From: Lachnospiraceae bacterium
GTDB lineage: Bacteria > Bacillota > Clostridia > Lachnospirales > Lachnospiraceae
Direction: 5' to 3'
Assembly (NCBI GenBank): GCA_017622505.1
Contig: JAGAQZ010000139.1
Location: forward strand, 1-48,609
DNA length: 48,609 nucleotides
Shown: piece after piece, positions 1 through 9,138 of the stretch
How positions within the stretch are numbered: the first letter of the stretch is position 1
Layout of the letters: every line of letters starts with the position of its first letter
Program-made: the position numbers and the translations under genes
The notes under the pieces: model-generated
Database searches by the model: none
Told to the model about the DNA's origin: nothing
The model's input: only the letters and a program-made list of their open reading frames with translations

Positions 1-1773
1 AAACACGTTCAAAAGGCCTTTTTCTCTTAAACGAAGACAGAAGTCCACATCATTCAAGGCCACCGCATAATTCTCATCCAAACCGCCGACGGCGTCGTAA
101 TCCGCTTTCTTAACCATAAGTGCAGCGCCGGTCACCGCAGATACATTCTGTGCATAACACAAGCGTCCCATATAGCCGATGTGCGTATTTTCATCCTTAT
201 AATGGATATGTCCTGCCGTTCTGTGCGCACCAAGACCAATCACAATACCCGCATGCTGAATGGTATCGTCCGGAAACAGAAGCTTACCGCCTACCGCACC
301 CACGTCACTACGCTGGGCATACATCAATAATTCTTTGATAAAATCCTTATTGATGAATTCCACATCATTATTTAAAAGAAGTAAAAACTCGCCCTTTGCT
401 TCTTTGGCCGCAAAATTATTGATACGGGCGTAATTGAATTCGCCTTCGTACTTTAAAATGCGTACCTTCGGGTCTTTTTCCAATTCTTTGTAATATTGAA
501 AAGTTGCCTCGTCCTTGCTGTTATTCTCCGCTATGAGAATTTCATAATTTTCGTAAGAATTCTTCCTACGGATAGCTTCCACGCACTTACGGAGTTCCTC
601 TACGTGGTCGCAATTTGGAATGATTACAGAAACCATACCCTCCGTAGTCAGCTCATACTGCAGGCGGAAAATCGTTTCAAACGCCCTGGTACTTGTAATG
701 GCCGTATTGTAAATGCCGTATTTATGCAAGTGATCGGAAACCGCCCCTTTGGCAGAATCGATACAATAGGTCTTTGCATTGATATTGCTTGCCACACTGC
801 CTGCATGGGCACGCCAGTAATAAAGGATTCTGGGCACGTGCACCACGTTCTTCGCAATGCCTGTCAGGCGAAGAATCATATCGTGGTCCTGGCTGCCGTC
901 ACATTCCTTGCGGAACAGCTCTGTTTCCTGTAAAAGAGTCTTCTTAAACACACTAAAATGACAGATGTAATTGTTCGCTCTCAAGGTATCTACCGCGTAA
1001 TCCGGCTTAAAATGCAGGGTAATCATATTATTGATGCTATCCCCCGTAAAAGTAGCCTCGTCGCAATAAACATAATCGGCACCCTTCTCCTCAATCACCC
1101 TTGCATACTCAAAAAGCACTGACGGATGAAGGATATCATCATGGTCAAACAGACCGATGTAATCGCCGGTTGCCAGCTTATAGCACTGGTTGGTATTTCC
1201 GGAAATACCTTCATTTTTCTCTAACTTATGATATACGATTCGCTTATCTTTTTCTGCATAATCAAGGCATATTTTACCTACGAAATCATGCTCCGCATCG
1301 GAACCGTCTGCAAGACAAAGTTCCCAATTTTTATAGGTCTGGGTAAGTACGGAATCAATCATCTCACGTAAGAAATTCTCCGGTGTATTGTACAAAGGCA
1401 CCAAGATGGAGATTTTATGATTCTCTTTGAATTCCCAATTCTCCTGCTCCATACGCGTTGTACTATCGGGAAGAGACTCTGTTCCGAAATACTTGTACGC
1501 ACGTTTTTCAAGACGCTTATTGCGGATTTTACGGGCAATTTTCTTCGGGGATTTGTAATATCCCAAGCGGATAAAAGCCACACGAACCAGACGCAAAGGT
1601 TTGGAAAGCTTCCATGGAAGACTTCCTTTGATTTGCGCCAGTTTCTGCTCCACTTCAACCTTCTGCGCTTCCAGCGTGGTGATTTTGGATGCAAGTTCAA
1701 TATTTTCTTCTTTTAATTTGCGAAGCTCCTCTTTATAAAAGTTAAGCTCCTGCAACTGCTTTTCGTTGTCCAT
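1..1773 (-). CDS. Two-domain family 2 glycosyltransferase, 3' end beyond window
   Basis: The frame opens at ATG 1773 with a GGAG site just upstream and stays open for 591 codons to the window edge, so the C-terminus is missing. Residues 1-50 form a charged, coiled-coil-like lead. Two GT-A folds follow. The first has the opening ISILVPLYNTPENF and a GLFDHDD metal-binding motif. The second has VSVIIPNCDHVEELRKC, LLLLNNDVEF and a late NDVDFCLRLRE segment. This tandem GT2 layout is typical of RfbF/rhamnosyltransferase-like polymer synthases acting on lipid-linked glycans at the cytoplasmic membrane face. It is the last gene of the rfbB-to-wzm/wzt operon that can be seen, so a role in building the ABC-exported chain is inferred. 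Acceptor and donor are unknown; dTDP-rhamnose or GDP-sugars are candidates. Confidence 0.9.
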   Translation of the reverse strand, partial: MDNEKQLQELNFYKEELRKLKEENIELASKITTLEAQKVEVEQKLAQIKGSLPWKLSKPLRLVRVAFIRLGYYKSPKKIARKIRNKRLEKRAYKYFGTESLPDSTTRMEQENWEFKENHKISILVPLYNTPENFLREMIDSVLTQTYKNWELCLADGSDAEHDFVGKICLDYAEKDKRIVYHKLEKNEGISGNTNQCYKLATGDYIGLFDHDDILHPSVLFEYARVIEEKGADYVYCDEATFTGDSINNMITLHFKPDYAVDTLRANNYICHFSVFKKTLLQETELFRKECDGSQDHDMILRLTGIAKNVVHVPRILYYWRAHAGSVASNINAKTYCIDSAKGAVSDHLHKYGIYNTAITSTRAFETIFRLQYELTTEGMVSVIIPNCDHVEELRKCVEAIRRKNSYENYEILIAENNSKDEATFQYYKELEKDPKVRILKYEGEFNYARINNFAAKEAKGEFLLLLNNDVEFINKDFIKELLMYAQRSDVGAVGGKLLFPDDTIQHAGIVIGLGAHRTAGHIHYKDENTHIGYMGRLCYAQNVSAVTGAALMVKKADYDAVGGLDENYAVALNDVDFCLRLREKGLLNVF

Positions 1774-1879
1774 GACAATCTCCATATCAGGTTGGTATTT
1801 CCTATTTTATTTGATATTTTTTATCACAAATTTTAATATTTTTTGCTTCGTTCCAAACGCATATTCCTTTTACAAACGC

Positions 1880-3961
1880 TTACTCAATAGTCAGCACACG
1901 CCCGGTATCCTGGAAAAGTTTCTGGCGTGAACAGCGGTCTGTTGCATACAAACCGATGCGATAATCCCCTTTCGGTAAATCCGATGCCGTAACCCAGCAA
2001 TAGAAACCGCAAAGTTCCAGGCGTACCGCATTTGGAAAGCCTGCTGACATATTCGGGCGTAATTTCTTTTCCACAGGCAGGCGATAATTCCGCCCGTCTC
2101 CTTGGAAAATCATTTCAAAATCATACCTACAGTTATCCGACTCCGGCAGAATTGCATAGCCCTGTACCACGTAAATATCCTGCTCCCGCGCCTTTAGAAA
2201 TGCATCTTTCTCGATGCGGTCAAAGCCCACATAAATTCCGGCAGGATATGCCGTATAATCAACACCGCTTACCGAAATGCCGTCCTTTTTACTTCGGATA
2301 CAGTCATAATCCGGCTGAATCTGCACACCGAATTCCGCACCACCGCTGTTATTGGCACCCTCATAAGGATCCTTGCAATAAAACTGCGGATGACAACTGT
2401 ATAAATAATCGCGTTCCCATTTTAAGCGTTTCATTTTCTCTTCCGACATAATGTCCGCACCACGGCTCAAAGACTCATGATGATATAAAATTACATCGTT
2501 TCGAATAACATTGCGAAGCCCTGCTTCATATAGTGAAAAACACAAATCCACATCGTTGTAGGCAACCCGCAAGTCTTCTTTCAATCCGCCCAGTCTCTCA
2601 AAGTCACTCTTTCGGACCATCAAGCAGGCACCGGTCACACCGATTACGTTGTAAACCAGCTTATTTCTTCCGTGATTATAAGATGCGGTATCGTCTTTTC
2701 TCAGAAGTTTATGCACCGGTCCGTCTACCGCATTGGTGATGCCCACATGCTGAATCAATGTGGAATCCGGGTACAAAAGTTTCGCACCTACGGCACCGAT
2801 TCCCTGTTGCATAAGCTGTCCGGTCATACGTTCCAGCCAGTCCGGCGTTACCACTTCCATATCATCGTTAAGAAGCAACAGCACCTCGCCCTTTGCTTCT
2901 TTTGATGCAATATTGTTCATTTTAGAATAATTAAAATCCATAGGCTGATAGAGATAGGTAAAAGGATATTTCTCTTTCATTTTCTCTATTATCGCCTTGT
3001 TCTGTTCGTTGCTTCCGTTATCCACTACAACGATTTCAAACTTTTTATACGTACTCTTCTCATATATGGATGAAATGCACTTACGTAACACTTCCGGGTT
3101 ATCCTTTGAAGGAATCAATATGCTGACCATAGTTTCAGCAGGCACCGGATAAACAGGGTAAGAATATCCGTCTTCCGTTATCATCTTGCATTCAATGTCC
3201 TGTCTATGGAAATATACCTCTTTTATGGCATTGTAACCGGGCTCATTTCCCTCATAGAAGTCTTCTTCCCGCAATGTGCGTTCCATTTCTTCCCTGGAAT
3301 AAAAACTTCCGTTCTCATTTTTTCTTCGTAATTCAAACTTATGATACAGAATTTCAGGCAAATGTAAAATTCCCGTATTTCCTGCTATTTCCCACGCCTT
3401 TAACAGAAACGCGTACTCAGCCTGCTTCTTATCGCAATCTGCCGGCCACTCAATCTCTTTGCACAATTCAGTGCGAACCGCCCAAATATTGCCCAAATAC
3501 TGATAGGATAAAAATGTCTCCGGCGACGGCATAGGCTTTAAGTTCGGATAACAGCGTTCCGAAAGTTTTACGCCTCTCTGGCAGAAGGTTTCCAAATCCC
3601 CCTCTTTACCGATGCACACGTCTTCATCCGCATATAAAAGCTTGCCCTGGGGATTCTCTTCAAAACAACATAAAATTGCCTTTTCGGCCACAGGATTCAA
3701 GACACCGCAGGAATTTACCACAATCAGCACATCCGCCTGAACCTCTTCAAAATGCCCGCAAACTTCTGCAAATTCTTCTTTTGTCATAACTTTGGCAGTA
3801 AGATTACAAGCCTTGTTCTCGTAGGTACGACGCAGTTTTTCTTCCTGCTTTAACATAAAAGCATCATAGGCATTCTGCTGTGCTTTCAAATCCGCCTCAT
3901 ACTCTTTGATACAACGATCAATCATGCAATTCTGAATTTTTCGTTTCAGACCGTTTAGCAT
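1880..3961 (-). CDS. Family 2 glycosyltransferase with C-terminal beta-rich domain
   Basis: This 693-residue protein has three parts. Residues about 1-250 form a degenerate GT-A-like region; a DED at 112-114 survives but the nucleotide-binding opening is not recognisable. Residues about 278-490 form a well-kept GT2 domain with VSILIPSKDNPEVL, VVVDNGS, the DxD-type NDD at 365-367 and NDVDLCF near 470. Residues about 560-693 form a beta-rich tail without transferase motifs. It begins 2 bp after the methyltransferase/kinase stop, so translation is probably coupled. The tail resembles in character the ends of the two upstream proteins (Wzt and the methyltransferase/kinase), which suggests glycan binding. 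Linkage specificity cannot be read from sequence. Confidence 0.88.
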   Translation of the reverse strand: MLNGLKRKIQNCMIDRCIKEYEADLKAQQNAYDAFMLKQEEKLRRTYENKACNLTAKVMTKEEFAEVCGHFEEVQADVLIVVNSCGVLNPVAEKAILCCFEENPQGKLLYADEDVCIGKEGDLETFCQRGVKLSERCYPNLKPMPSPETFLSYQYLGNIWAVRTELCKEIEWPADCDKKQAEYAFLLKAWEIAGNTGILHLPEILYHKFELRRKNENGSFYSREEMERTLREEDFYEGNEPGYNAIKEVYFHRQDIECKMITEDGYSYPVYPVPAETMVSILIPSKDNPEVLRKCISSIYEKSTYKKFEIVVVDNGSNEQNKAIIEKMKEKYPFTYLYQPMDFNYSKMNNIASKEAKGEVLLLLNDDMEVVTPDWLERMTGQLMQQGIGAVGAKLLYPDSTLIQHVGITNAVDGPVHKLLRKDDTASYNHGRNKLVYNVIGVTGACLMVRKSDFERLGGLKEDLRVAYNDVDLCFSLYEAGLRNVIRNDVILYHHESLSRGADIMSEEKMKRLKWERDYLYSCHPQFYCKDPYEGANNSGGAEFGVQIQPDYDCIRSKKDGISVSGVDYTAYPAGIYVGFDRIEKDAFLKAREQDIYVVQGYAILPESDNCRYDFEMIFQGDGRNYRLPVEKKLRPNMSAGFPNAVRLELCGFYCWVTASDLPKGDYRIGLYATDRCSRQKLFQDTGRVLTIE

Positions 3962-3963
3962 TC

Positions 3964-6039
3964 TTATCTACCACTCCCAAGTTTTCCTTTGATGCCAAAA
4001 CCCGCATACAACTTCTGCGCAATTTCCGGCGAAAGGTATTCCATCTTCAACTTTACATGCAATACCGCATCCGCCTTCTTGGCATATTCCGATACCTTCC
4101 ACTGAAAATGCGGGTCACAATCCGCAAAGAAGAAGGACGTATCCGTCAGTCTCACACCATTATGGGAACGCATTCCGTTCTTTCCCTTGCCTGCAAGCGC
4201 AGATACCTTTTCTTCACCCTCAAACAATACAGACTCGACATTTACAATACAAGGTCTGTCGCAAGGGTCTATTCTTACATTTGTTAAATCTTGATTTAAT
4301 TTTATATCAAATTCATATACATCGCCTATGCGGGCAATTTGATGAATACGATAGGACTGTTCTTCCGAAAAGCCCTTTCCGTAATCTTCGTATATCTGGA
4401 TTCCGTTGTTTCTTGCGCCTACCGCATCCAAAAGGTAATCCAAAGAATACACGGGATTACCGATGGCATGACGTAATTCGGATACCGCCATATAGTCTCC
4501 CTGCACGAAGCGCTGGAACTCTTTCTCCGCTTTTAAAACAGTCTCCCAGAGTTTGCCTTCAAACAAAGTAGCATCATTATAAAATGCCGCAATCCACTCT
4601 TTGGCTTTCTCCCTGCTCTTGCGGTCTGCAAAATAGCAATACAACGCTCTTCTAAATAAAAGTTCCGCAGAAATCTTGCGGTCAAACGTCCACTCGTAAT
4701 CAATTACGGTCCATCGCTCACCGCTAACCATAATATTCTGGAAAATCAAGTCGTAATCCGCAACTTCGGCCTCACAGCCTTTTGTAATAATAGTGCGGTA
4801 CTTGTCTATTAATGCAAGGAATTCTTCTTTTTTATCCTTCATCAAAAGTTCGTCCAGAATTTCTTCCAGGGTAACACCCTCTAAGAATTCAAATTCCGCG
4901 CAATCATCTTTTTGACAGGTATTTATTTCAAGTCCCGTTCCTTCATAAGCCTCTTTCAACCTTGCATACATATTTTCCATATTGGAAATATGCGCTTCTG
5001 CCGAACTTGTATTGGCATATTTACGTACAATACGCTTCCCCTGTTCTTTGGCAATATCCGTACGAATCGCAAATTCCGGTGCACGGTCGTTGGAATATTT
5101 CACATATTCGGTTTCAAACTCCGGCCCGATCACCACCATATAAGAGTTGGAATATCGTTCAAAAGCACCTTCTCTTATAATCATATCAAACGCTTTCTGC
5201 TCATCGAACAGAAGCACTCTGTCTCTGTCAAAATTGCGGATATTCTGGTACAATTCGCCCACCTTCGGAAGTTTCCGGTCCGAGAAAACAGTGGTAGGGA
5301 ACTTGTAATCCGGGTACGGATAATAGAAGGAATATTCCTCCACACCGCAATTTTTCATGATTTTTTCAAGACCTTCTCTTGTGAAAGTTCTCGCACTGCC
5401 TTCGCCCGAAGGATAATCTTCAATGCCGTCGAAATATTTGCCGGTATGATCTTCTTTGCATCCTGCCAAGTACTTAAGCCCCAGCTTGTTTTCAATGGCA
5501 ATCACCATACGTCCGCCGGGTTTTAAGTGCTTCTTTAAGATATTCATAAAATCTTCATAGGGTGTTTCGGACCCCATATACCCCTGTCCGTATTCAAACA
5601 CGCCTATAAGCATTACATAATCGTAATCGCAGTCCAAATCCTTCTCCACATCCTTAAAATTGCCGACGTGAATATAGATATTGTCCAAATCCTGATGTCT
5701 GTACGCATTAATCTGGCTACGTTTTCTGGACAAATCGATACAGGTTACACTTCCTGCCTTACGCGCCAAGGCGCCTGTAATGGCACCGCAACCGGAACCA
5801 ACTTCCAAAACCTTGTCCTTCTTTCCAATCGGAAGCCATTCCACAATATTTTCACGCAAAGAAGAAAGATGATAAAAAATCGGCCAGCTGGCACGCTCTT
5901 CAATCACCTTACGGTAATTTCCCGGCTTGGTTGTTTGCACAATATCGAGAATTTCGTCCTCAATCACACCGTCACAATACAAATCCACACCGGGATAATA
6001 TTTTTTATCAAGAATAATCTTTCCGATTTGTTCCTGCAT
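3964..6039 (-). CDS. Bifunctional SAM methyltransferase / kinase-like protein (WbdD-like)
   Basis: Residues about 60-260 are a class I SAM methyltransferase: motif I VLEVGSGCGAITGAL at 77-91, a following acidic VTCIDLS, and LKPGGRMVIAIEN. Residues about 330-480 look like a small-molecule kinase fold: a beta-3 type lysine in IVRKYA (K340), a catalytic-loop-like ADYDLIFQN (D430, N435) and a metal-binding VIDYEW (D447). The usual catalytic-loop His is Asp428 here. Residues about 560-691 form a beta-rich C-terminal domain. The methyltransferase plus kinase order is that of WbdD, which caps O9-type O-antigens in Gram-negatives and sets their length. Position directly after wzt supports a chain-capping role. 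GGAGG lies 4 bp before the start. The kinase could be inactive or serve only for binding. Confidence 0.72.
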   Translation of the reverse strand: MQEQIGKIILDKKYYPGVDLYCDGVIEDEILDIVQTTKPGNYRKVIEERASWPIFYHLSSLRENIVEWLPIGKKDKVLEVGSGCGAITGALARKAGSVTCIDLSRKRSQINAYRHQDLDNIYIHVGNFKDVEKDLDCDYDYVMLIGVFEYGQGYMGSETPYEDFMNILKKHLKPGGRMVIAIENKLGLKYLAGCKEDHTGKYFDGIEDYPSGEGSARTFTREGLEKIMKNCGVEEYSFYYPYPDYKFPTTVFSDRKLPKVGELYQNIRNFDRDRVLLFDEQKAFDMIIREGAFERYSNSYMVVIGPEFETEYVKYSNDRAPEFAIRTDIAKEQGKRIVRKYANTSSAEAHISNMENMYARLKEAYEGTGLEINTCQKDDCAEFEFLEGVTLEEILDELLMKDKKEEFLALIDKYRTIITKGCEAEVADYDLIFQNIMVSGERWTVIDYEWTFDRKISAELLFRRALYCYFADRKSREKAKEWIAAFYNDATLFEGKLWETVLKAEKEFQRFVQGDYMAVSELRHAIGNPVYSLDYLLDAVGARNNGIQIYEDYGKGFSEEQSYRIHQIARIGDVYEFDIKLNQDLTNVRIDPCDRPCIVNVESVLFEGEEKVSALAGKGKNGMRSHNGVRLTDTSFFFADCDPHFQWKVSEYAKKADAVLHVKLKMEYLSPEIAQKLYAGFGIKGKLGSGR

Positions 6040-6062
6040 CTCTCCTCCGTCCTCGCAAGATT

Positions 6063-7403
6063 TTATCTTGCCTGGGGCATTCTAATTATTTTATCGTTCT
6101 CGCCGTTTTTTCCGGCGTCCTTCACTTCCACTTTGGAATTCATATCATAGAATCCCACGGTATCCTTGTCCGAAATAACGCTGATGCTTACTGCATCATA
6201 CAAACGGTGGTACACCGTAAAATCGCTTCCCTCATAGCCTGTAAGACCTAACGACAGCAGGTAATCACCACCCTGCAAATCCATCTTCTGGGTAAATGTT
6301 ACTTCCTTGGTTACACCCTTGTCCACTGCCTCCATAAAGGCTTTTTCGAACATAGTGTTAGTACCCGTAATCTCCGTACCCCTTGCATTTTTAATGGTAA
6401 ACGCAAAAATCGGTGCCTGCACACGTTCCGCAAAAGATGCCTTCATATGAATGGTAAAAGGCTCGCCCTTAATCAAGGCATTGGTACGTTTTCCCTTATT
6501 GTCGGTAATATAGCACTCTGTAATCTCCGCCTTTCTGGAACCATACTCCAACAGTTCTTCGTTGGCTCCGCCATCAATGTTTGCCGTGGTTTCCGTTGCC
6601 TCTTTATTCTCGTTTTCATCATATTGGCCTACAAGCACCTGCTTATAAACATCAATCATTTCCTTGGCCTTGCCTTCACCAAGTTTCGTACCCTTATTAA
6701 GCAAGACTACGCGGTCACAATATTTTACGATACTGCTCAAATCGTGGCTTACAAAAAGAATGGTTTTGCCTTTTTTCTTAAATTCATCAAACTTGCGATA
6801 ACACTTCGCCTGGAAGAATACGTCACCTACCGCCAAAGCCTCGTCTACAATCAGAATTTCCGGTTCGATATTGATTGCAACCGCAAACGCCAGACGCACA
6901 AACATACCGGATGAGTATGTTTTAACCGGCTGATATACAAAGTCGCCAATGTCCGCGAATTCAAGAATATCCTTTAACTTCGCATCGATTTCCTCTTTCG
7001 AGAATCCAATCATCGTACCGTTTAAGTATATATTCTCAATACCGGTATATTCTCTGTTAAAACCGGCACCCAATTCCAAAAGCGCGGAAATACGGCCGTT
7101 TACTTTCACATCACCCTTTGTGGGATGGAGAACGCCGGTAATGATTTTCAGAATGGTTGATTTACCGGAACCGTTCGTACCGATAATACCCACCATTTCG
7201 CCCTGTTTCACTTCAAAACTCACATCGTTTAAGGCGTGATGCTCCGGCACTTTTTTCCAGGGTGCCAAATGTAACGCATCAATCACGCGGTCCGCAGGCT
7301 TTGTAAAAAGCTTATAGACCTTACTGACATTATCTACCGAAATGGCAATCGGACGTTCTTCTGTATTCACTTTTTCTTTTACATCCGTTTTCGTTGTATC
7401 CAT
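6063..7403 (-). CDS. wzt: Polysaccharide ABC transporter ATP-binding protein with glycan-binding C-terminal domain
   Basis: The ATPase domain carries Walker A GTNGSGKS (75-82), the signature YSSGM (163-167), Walker B ILIVDEAL (183-190) and the switch His220. The phrase AVGDVFFQ after Walker B is characteristic of teichoic acid/O-antigen exporters (TagH/Wzt). At 446 residues it is longer than a minimal TagH-like ATPase. Residues about 285-430 form a beta-sandwich-like Wzt_C domain which, in E. coli O9a Wzt, recognises the capped non-reducing end of the finished chain. It lies directly downstream of wzm. The pair should move an undecaprenyl-linked polymer across the membrane, powered by ATP. 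Confidence 0.93.
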   Translation of the reverse strand: MDTTKTDVKEKVNTEERPIAISVDNVSKVYKLFTKPADRVIDALHLAPWKKVPEHHALNDVSFEVKQGEMVGIIGTNGSGKSTILKIITGVLHPTKGDVKVNGRISALLELGAGFNREYTGIENIYLNGTMIGFSKEEIDAKLKDILEFADIGDFVYQPVKTYSSGMFVRLAFAVAINIEPEILIVDEALAVGDVFFQAKCYRKFDEFKKKGKTILFVSHDLSSIVKYCDRVVLLNKGTKLGEGKAKEMIDVYKQVLVGQYDENENKEATETTANIDGGANEELLEYGSRKAEITECYITDNKGKRTNALIKGEPFTIHMKASFAERVQAPIFAFTIKNARGTEITGTNTMFEKAFMEAVDKGVTKEVTFTQKMDLQGGDYLLSLGLTGYEGSDFTVYHRLYDAVSISVISDKDTVGFYDMNSKVEVKDAGKNGENDKIIRMPQAR

Positions 7404-7421
7404 ACAAGTTTCGAAACCTTT

Positions 7422-8435
7422 CTATAAAACATCTGCGAAATGCACTTTCAATCGTTTAAACACCAATGTGCCGATTGCAAAAATAACCACTGTAGTAATC
7501 CAGAAAAACATCGTCGAATAGAAATCTTCCCAGAACCACTGTTTTTCAAACAACGCACTACGATATCCGTTTACAATATAGTATACCGGGTTCAGCTTAA
7601 AGAAAATTCTGTACTTCTCCGGCAAATAAGTCAAATCCCAAAGAATCGGTGTTGCCCACATTCCAACCTGTAATACAATCTGGATAATCTGTGTCAAATC
7701 CTTGAAAAATACCACAACCGCACAGGTCGTATAGCTAATTGCCAACACCAGAATAAACATACAGAAACTGAAATACACTAACTGCAACAAATACAGGCTC
7801 GGTGCAAATCCGTAGCAAAAATATAAAATCAACAAAATTCCCGCAAATGCAATATGGATAAAAGTCGCTGCAATTACTTTGATAATCGGCAAGATACTGA
7901 TTTTAAACACAACTTGTTTTACCAGATAGTTGTATTCCATCAACGCGGAAGTTCCGTTTCCCAAAGCTTCTGAAAAATAAAACCAGGGAACAAGTCCCGC
8001 CGTCAGCCACACTACATAAGGTGCTTCAATTCCGCTTGCCACCAACTGCGCTCTCGCAGGAAAAATCACACCAAACACAAAGTAATACATCAGCACGGTT
8101 ACCACAGGCTGTACAAACGCCCACACGCGTCCCATGGTCGAACCTGCATATCGTGTCTTGAAATCATTCTTTGCAAGCTTCCATATTAACTTTCGATTCT
8201 GCCACAATTCCTGGGGCAAAATCATAATTTTATCATATAAAACCGTAATTCCGATTACCGCCACCGCAATGATACTGCACGCAAGTGCTTTCTTTACGTT
8301 TTCTTCCTGTGGATCCGCCAGTGGGTTGTGATGCAACACTATAACCGCTGCCATAATTACCGCAATCAAAATGGTTAATGTAATTCCCAACCACTTCGGA
8401 AAACCTTTCTTTACGGCCACATTACTCTCTGCCAT
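7422..8435 (-). CDS. wzm: Polysaccharide ABC-2 type permease
   Basis: This 337-residue integral membrane protein has the ABC2 permease signature region: NDFKTRYAGSTMGRVWAFVQPVVTVLMYYFVFG near 89-121, then four more hydrophobic spans with the typical NPVYYIVNGYRSALF ending. The first 70 residues add two hydrophobic spans (16-38 and about 48-68) that most Wzm/TagG permeases lack. The AAAGGA ribosome site is well placed. It precedes wzt by 18 bp, and the two should form the exporter for the polymer made in this operon. Family assignment is firm; whether the cargo is a capsule, teichoic-like polymer or secondary wall polysaccharide is not shown. Confidence 0.92.
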   Translation of the reverse strand: MAESNVAVKKGFPKWLGITLTILIAVIMAAVIVLHHNPLADPQEENVKKALACSIIAVAVIGITVLYDKIMILPQELWQNRKLIWKLAKNDFKTRYAGSTMGRVWAFVQPVVTVLMYYFVFGVIFPARAQLVASGIEAPYVVWLTAGLVPWFYFSEALGNGTSALMEYNYLVKQVVFKISILPIIKVIAATFIHIAFAGILLILYFCYGFAPSLYLLQLVYFSFCMFILVLAISYTTCAVVVFFKDLTQIIQIVLQVGMWATPILWDLTYLPEKYRIFFKLNPVYYIVNGYRSALFEKQWFWEDFYSTMFFWITTVVIFAIGTLVFKRLKVHFADVL

Positions 8436-8469
8436 ATCTGCTTCCTTTCTTTCAAAGGTCTCTCTTATC

Positions 8470-9021
8470 TTATTTCTTTAAGTCCTTGATAGAACCCCAT
8501 TTTTTATCCTTATCGGAAATGGTAAGTTCCATTCCTTCCGGAATCGGCCACTTCACGCCAATTTCAGGGTCGCTCCAAAGCAAACCGCCCTCATCATTTG
8601 CATGATAGTAATCCGTACATTTGTAACAAAATTCCGCATAATCGGAAAGTACCAGAAAACCATGCGCAAAGCCCTTCGGAATAAAGAACTGTTTCTTATT
8701 CTCTGCTGATAACAATTCACCGTGCCACTGTCCATAAGTCGATGAACCTTCTCTCAAATCCACCGCCACGTCAAACACTTCACCGCTGATTACGCGCACC
8801 AGCTTGTCCTGTGGAAAGTTAATCTGAAAATGCAATCCGCGAAGCACACCCTTTTTAGATGCAGACTGATTATCCTGTACGAAGGTAACATCAATGCCTG
8901 CTGCCTTGAAATCCTCATACTGATATGTCTCCATAAAATATCCGCGTTCGTCGCCGAACACTGTAGGTGTAATTACCTTTAACCCTTCTATTTCACAGTT
9001 TTCTACCTGAAATTTACCCAT
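8470..9021 (-). CDS. rfbC: dTDP-4-dehydrorhamnose 3,5-epimerase
   Basis: This is a standard-length (183 residues) RmlC cupin. It has the opening GLKVITPTVFGDERGYFMETY, the active-site GVLRGLHFQ (His64), the core LVRVISGEVFDVAVDLR and the later FCYKCTDYYH. It converts dTDP-4-keto-6-deoxyglucose to dTDP-4-keto-L-rhamnose in the cytoplasm. An AGAGGA site lies 8 bp before the ATG. It is separated from rfbA by a GH25 gene rather than being adjacent. The reductase RfbD that would finish dTDP-L-rhamnose is not in the window, so it should be encoded elsewhere. Confidence 0.96.
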   Translation of the reverse strand: MGKFQVENCEIEGLKVITPTVFGDERGYFMETYQYEDFKAAGIDVTFVQDNQSASKKGVLRGLHFQINFPQDKLVRVISGEVFDVAVDLREGSSTYGQWHGELLSAENKKQFFIPKGFAHGFLVLSDYAEFCYKCTDYYHANDEGGLLWSDPEIGVKWPIPEGMELTISDKDKKWGSIKDLKK

Positions 9022-9138
9022 AATCCGTTCCTCTTTTCTGTTATCTCAATCCCTTTTTATTCTTTAAATCATTTATTTTATAATTAATAAAACACATTTA
9101 TACACTCTGCCACTTTTACGTCTTATTTTATTCAACAG

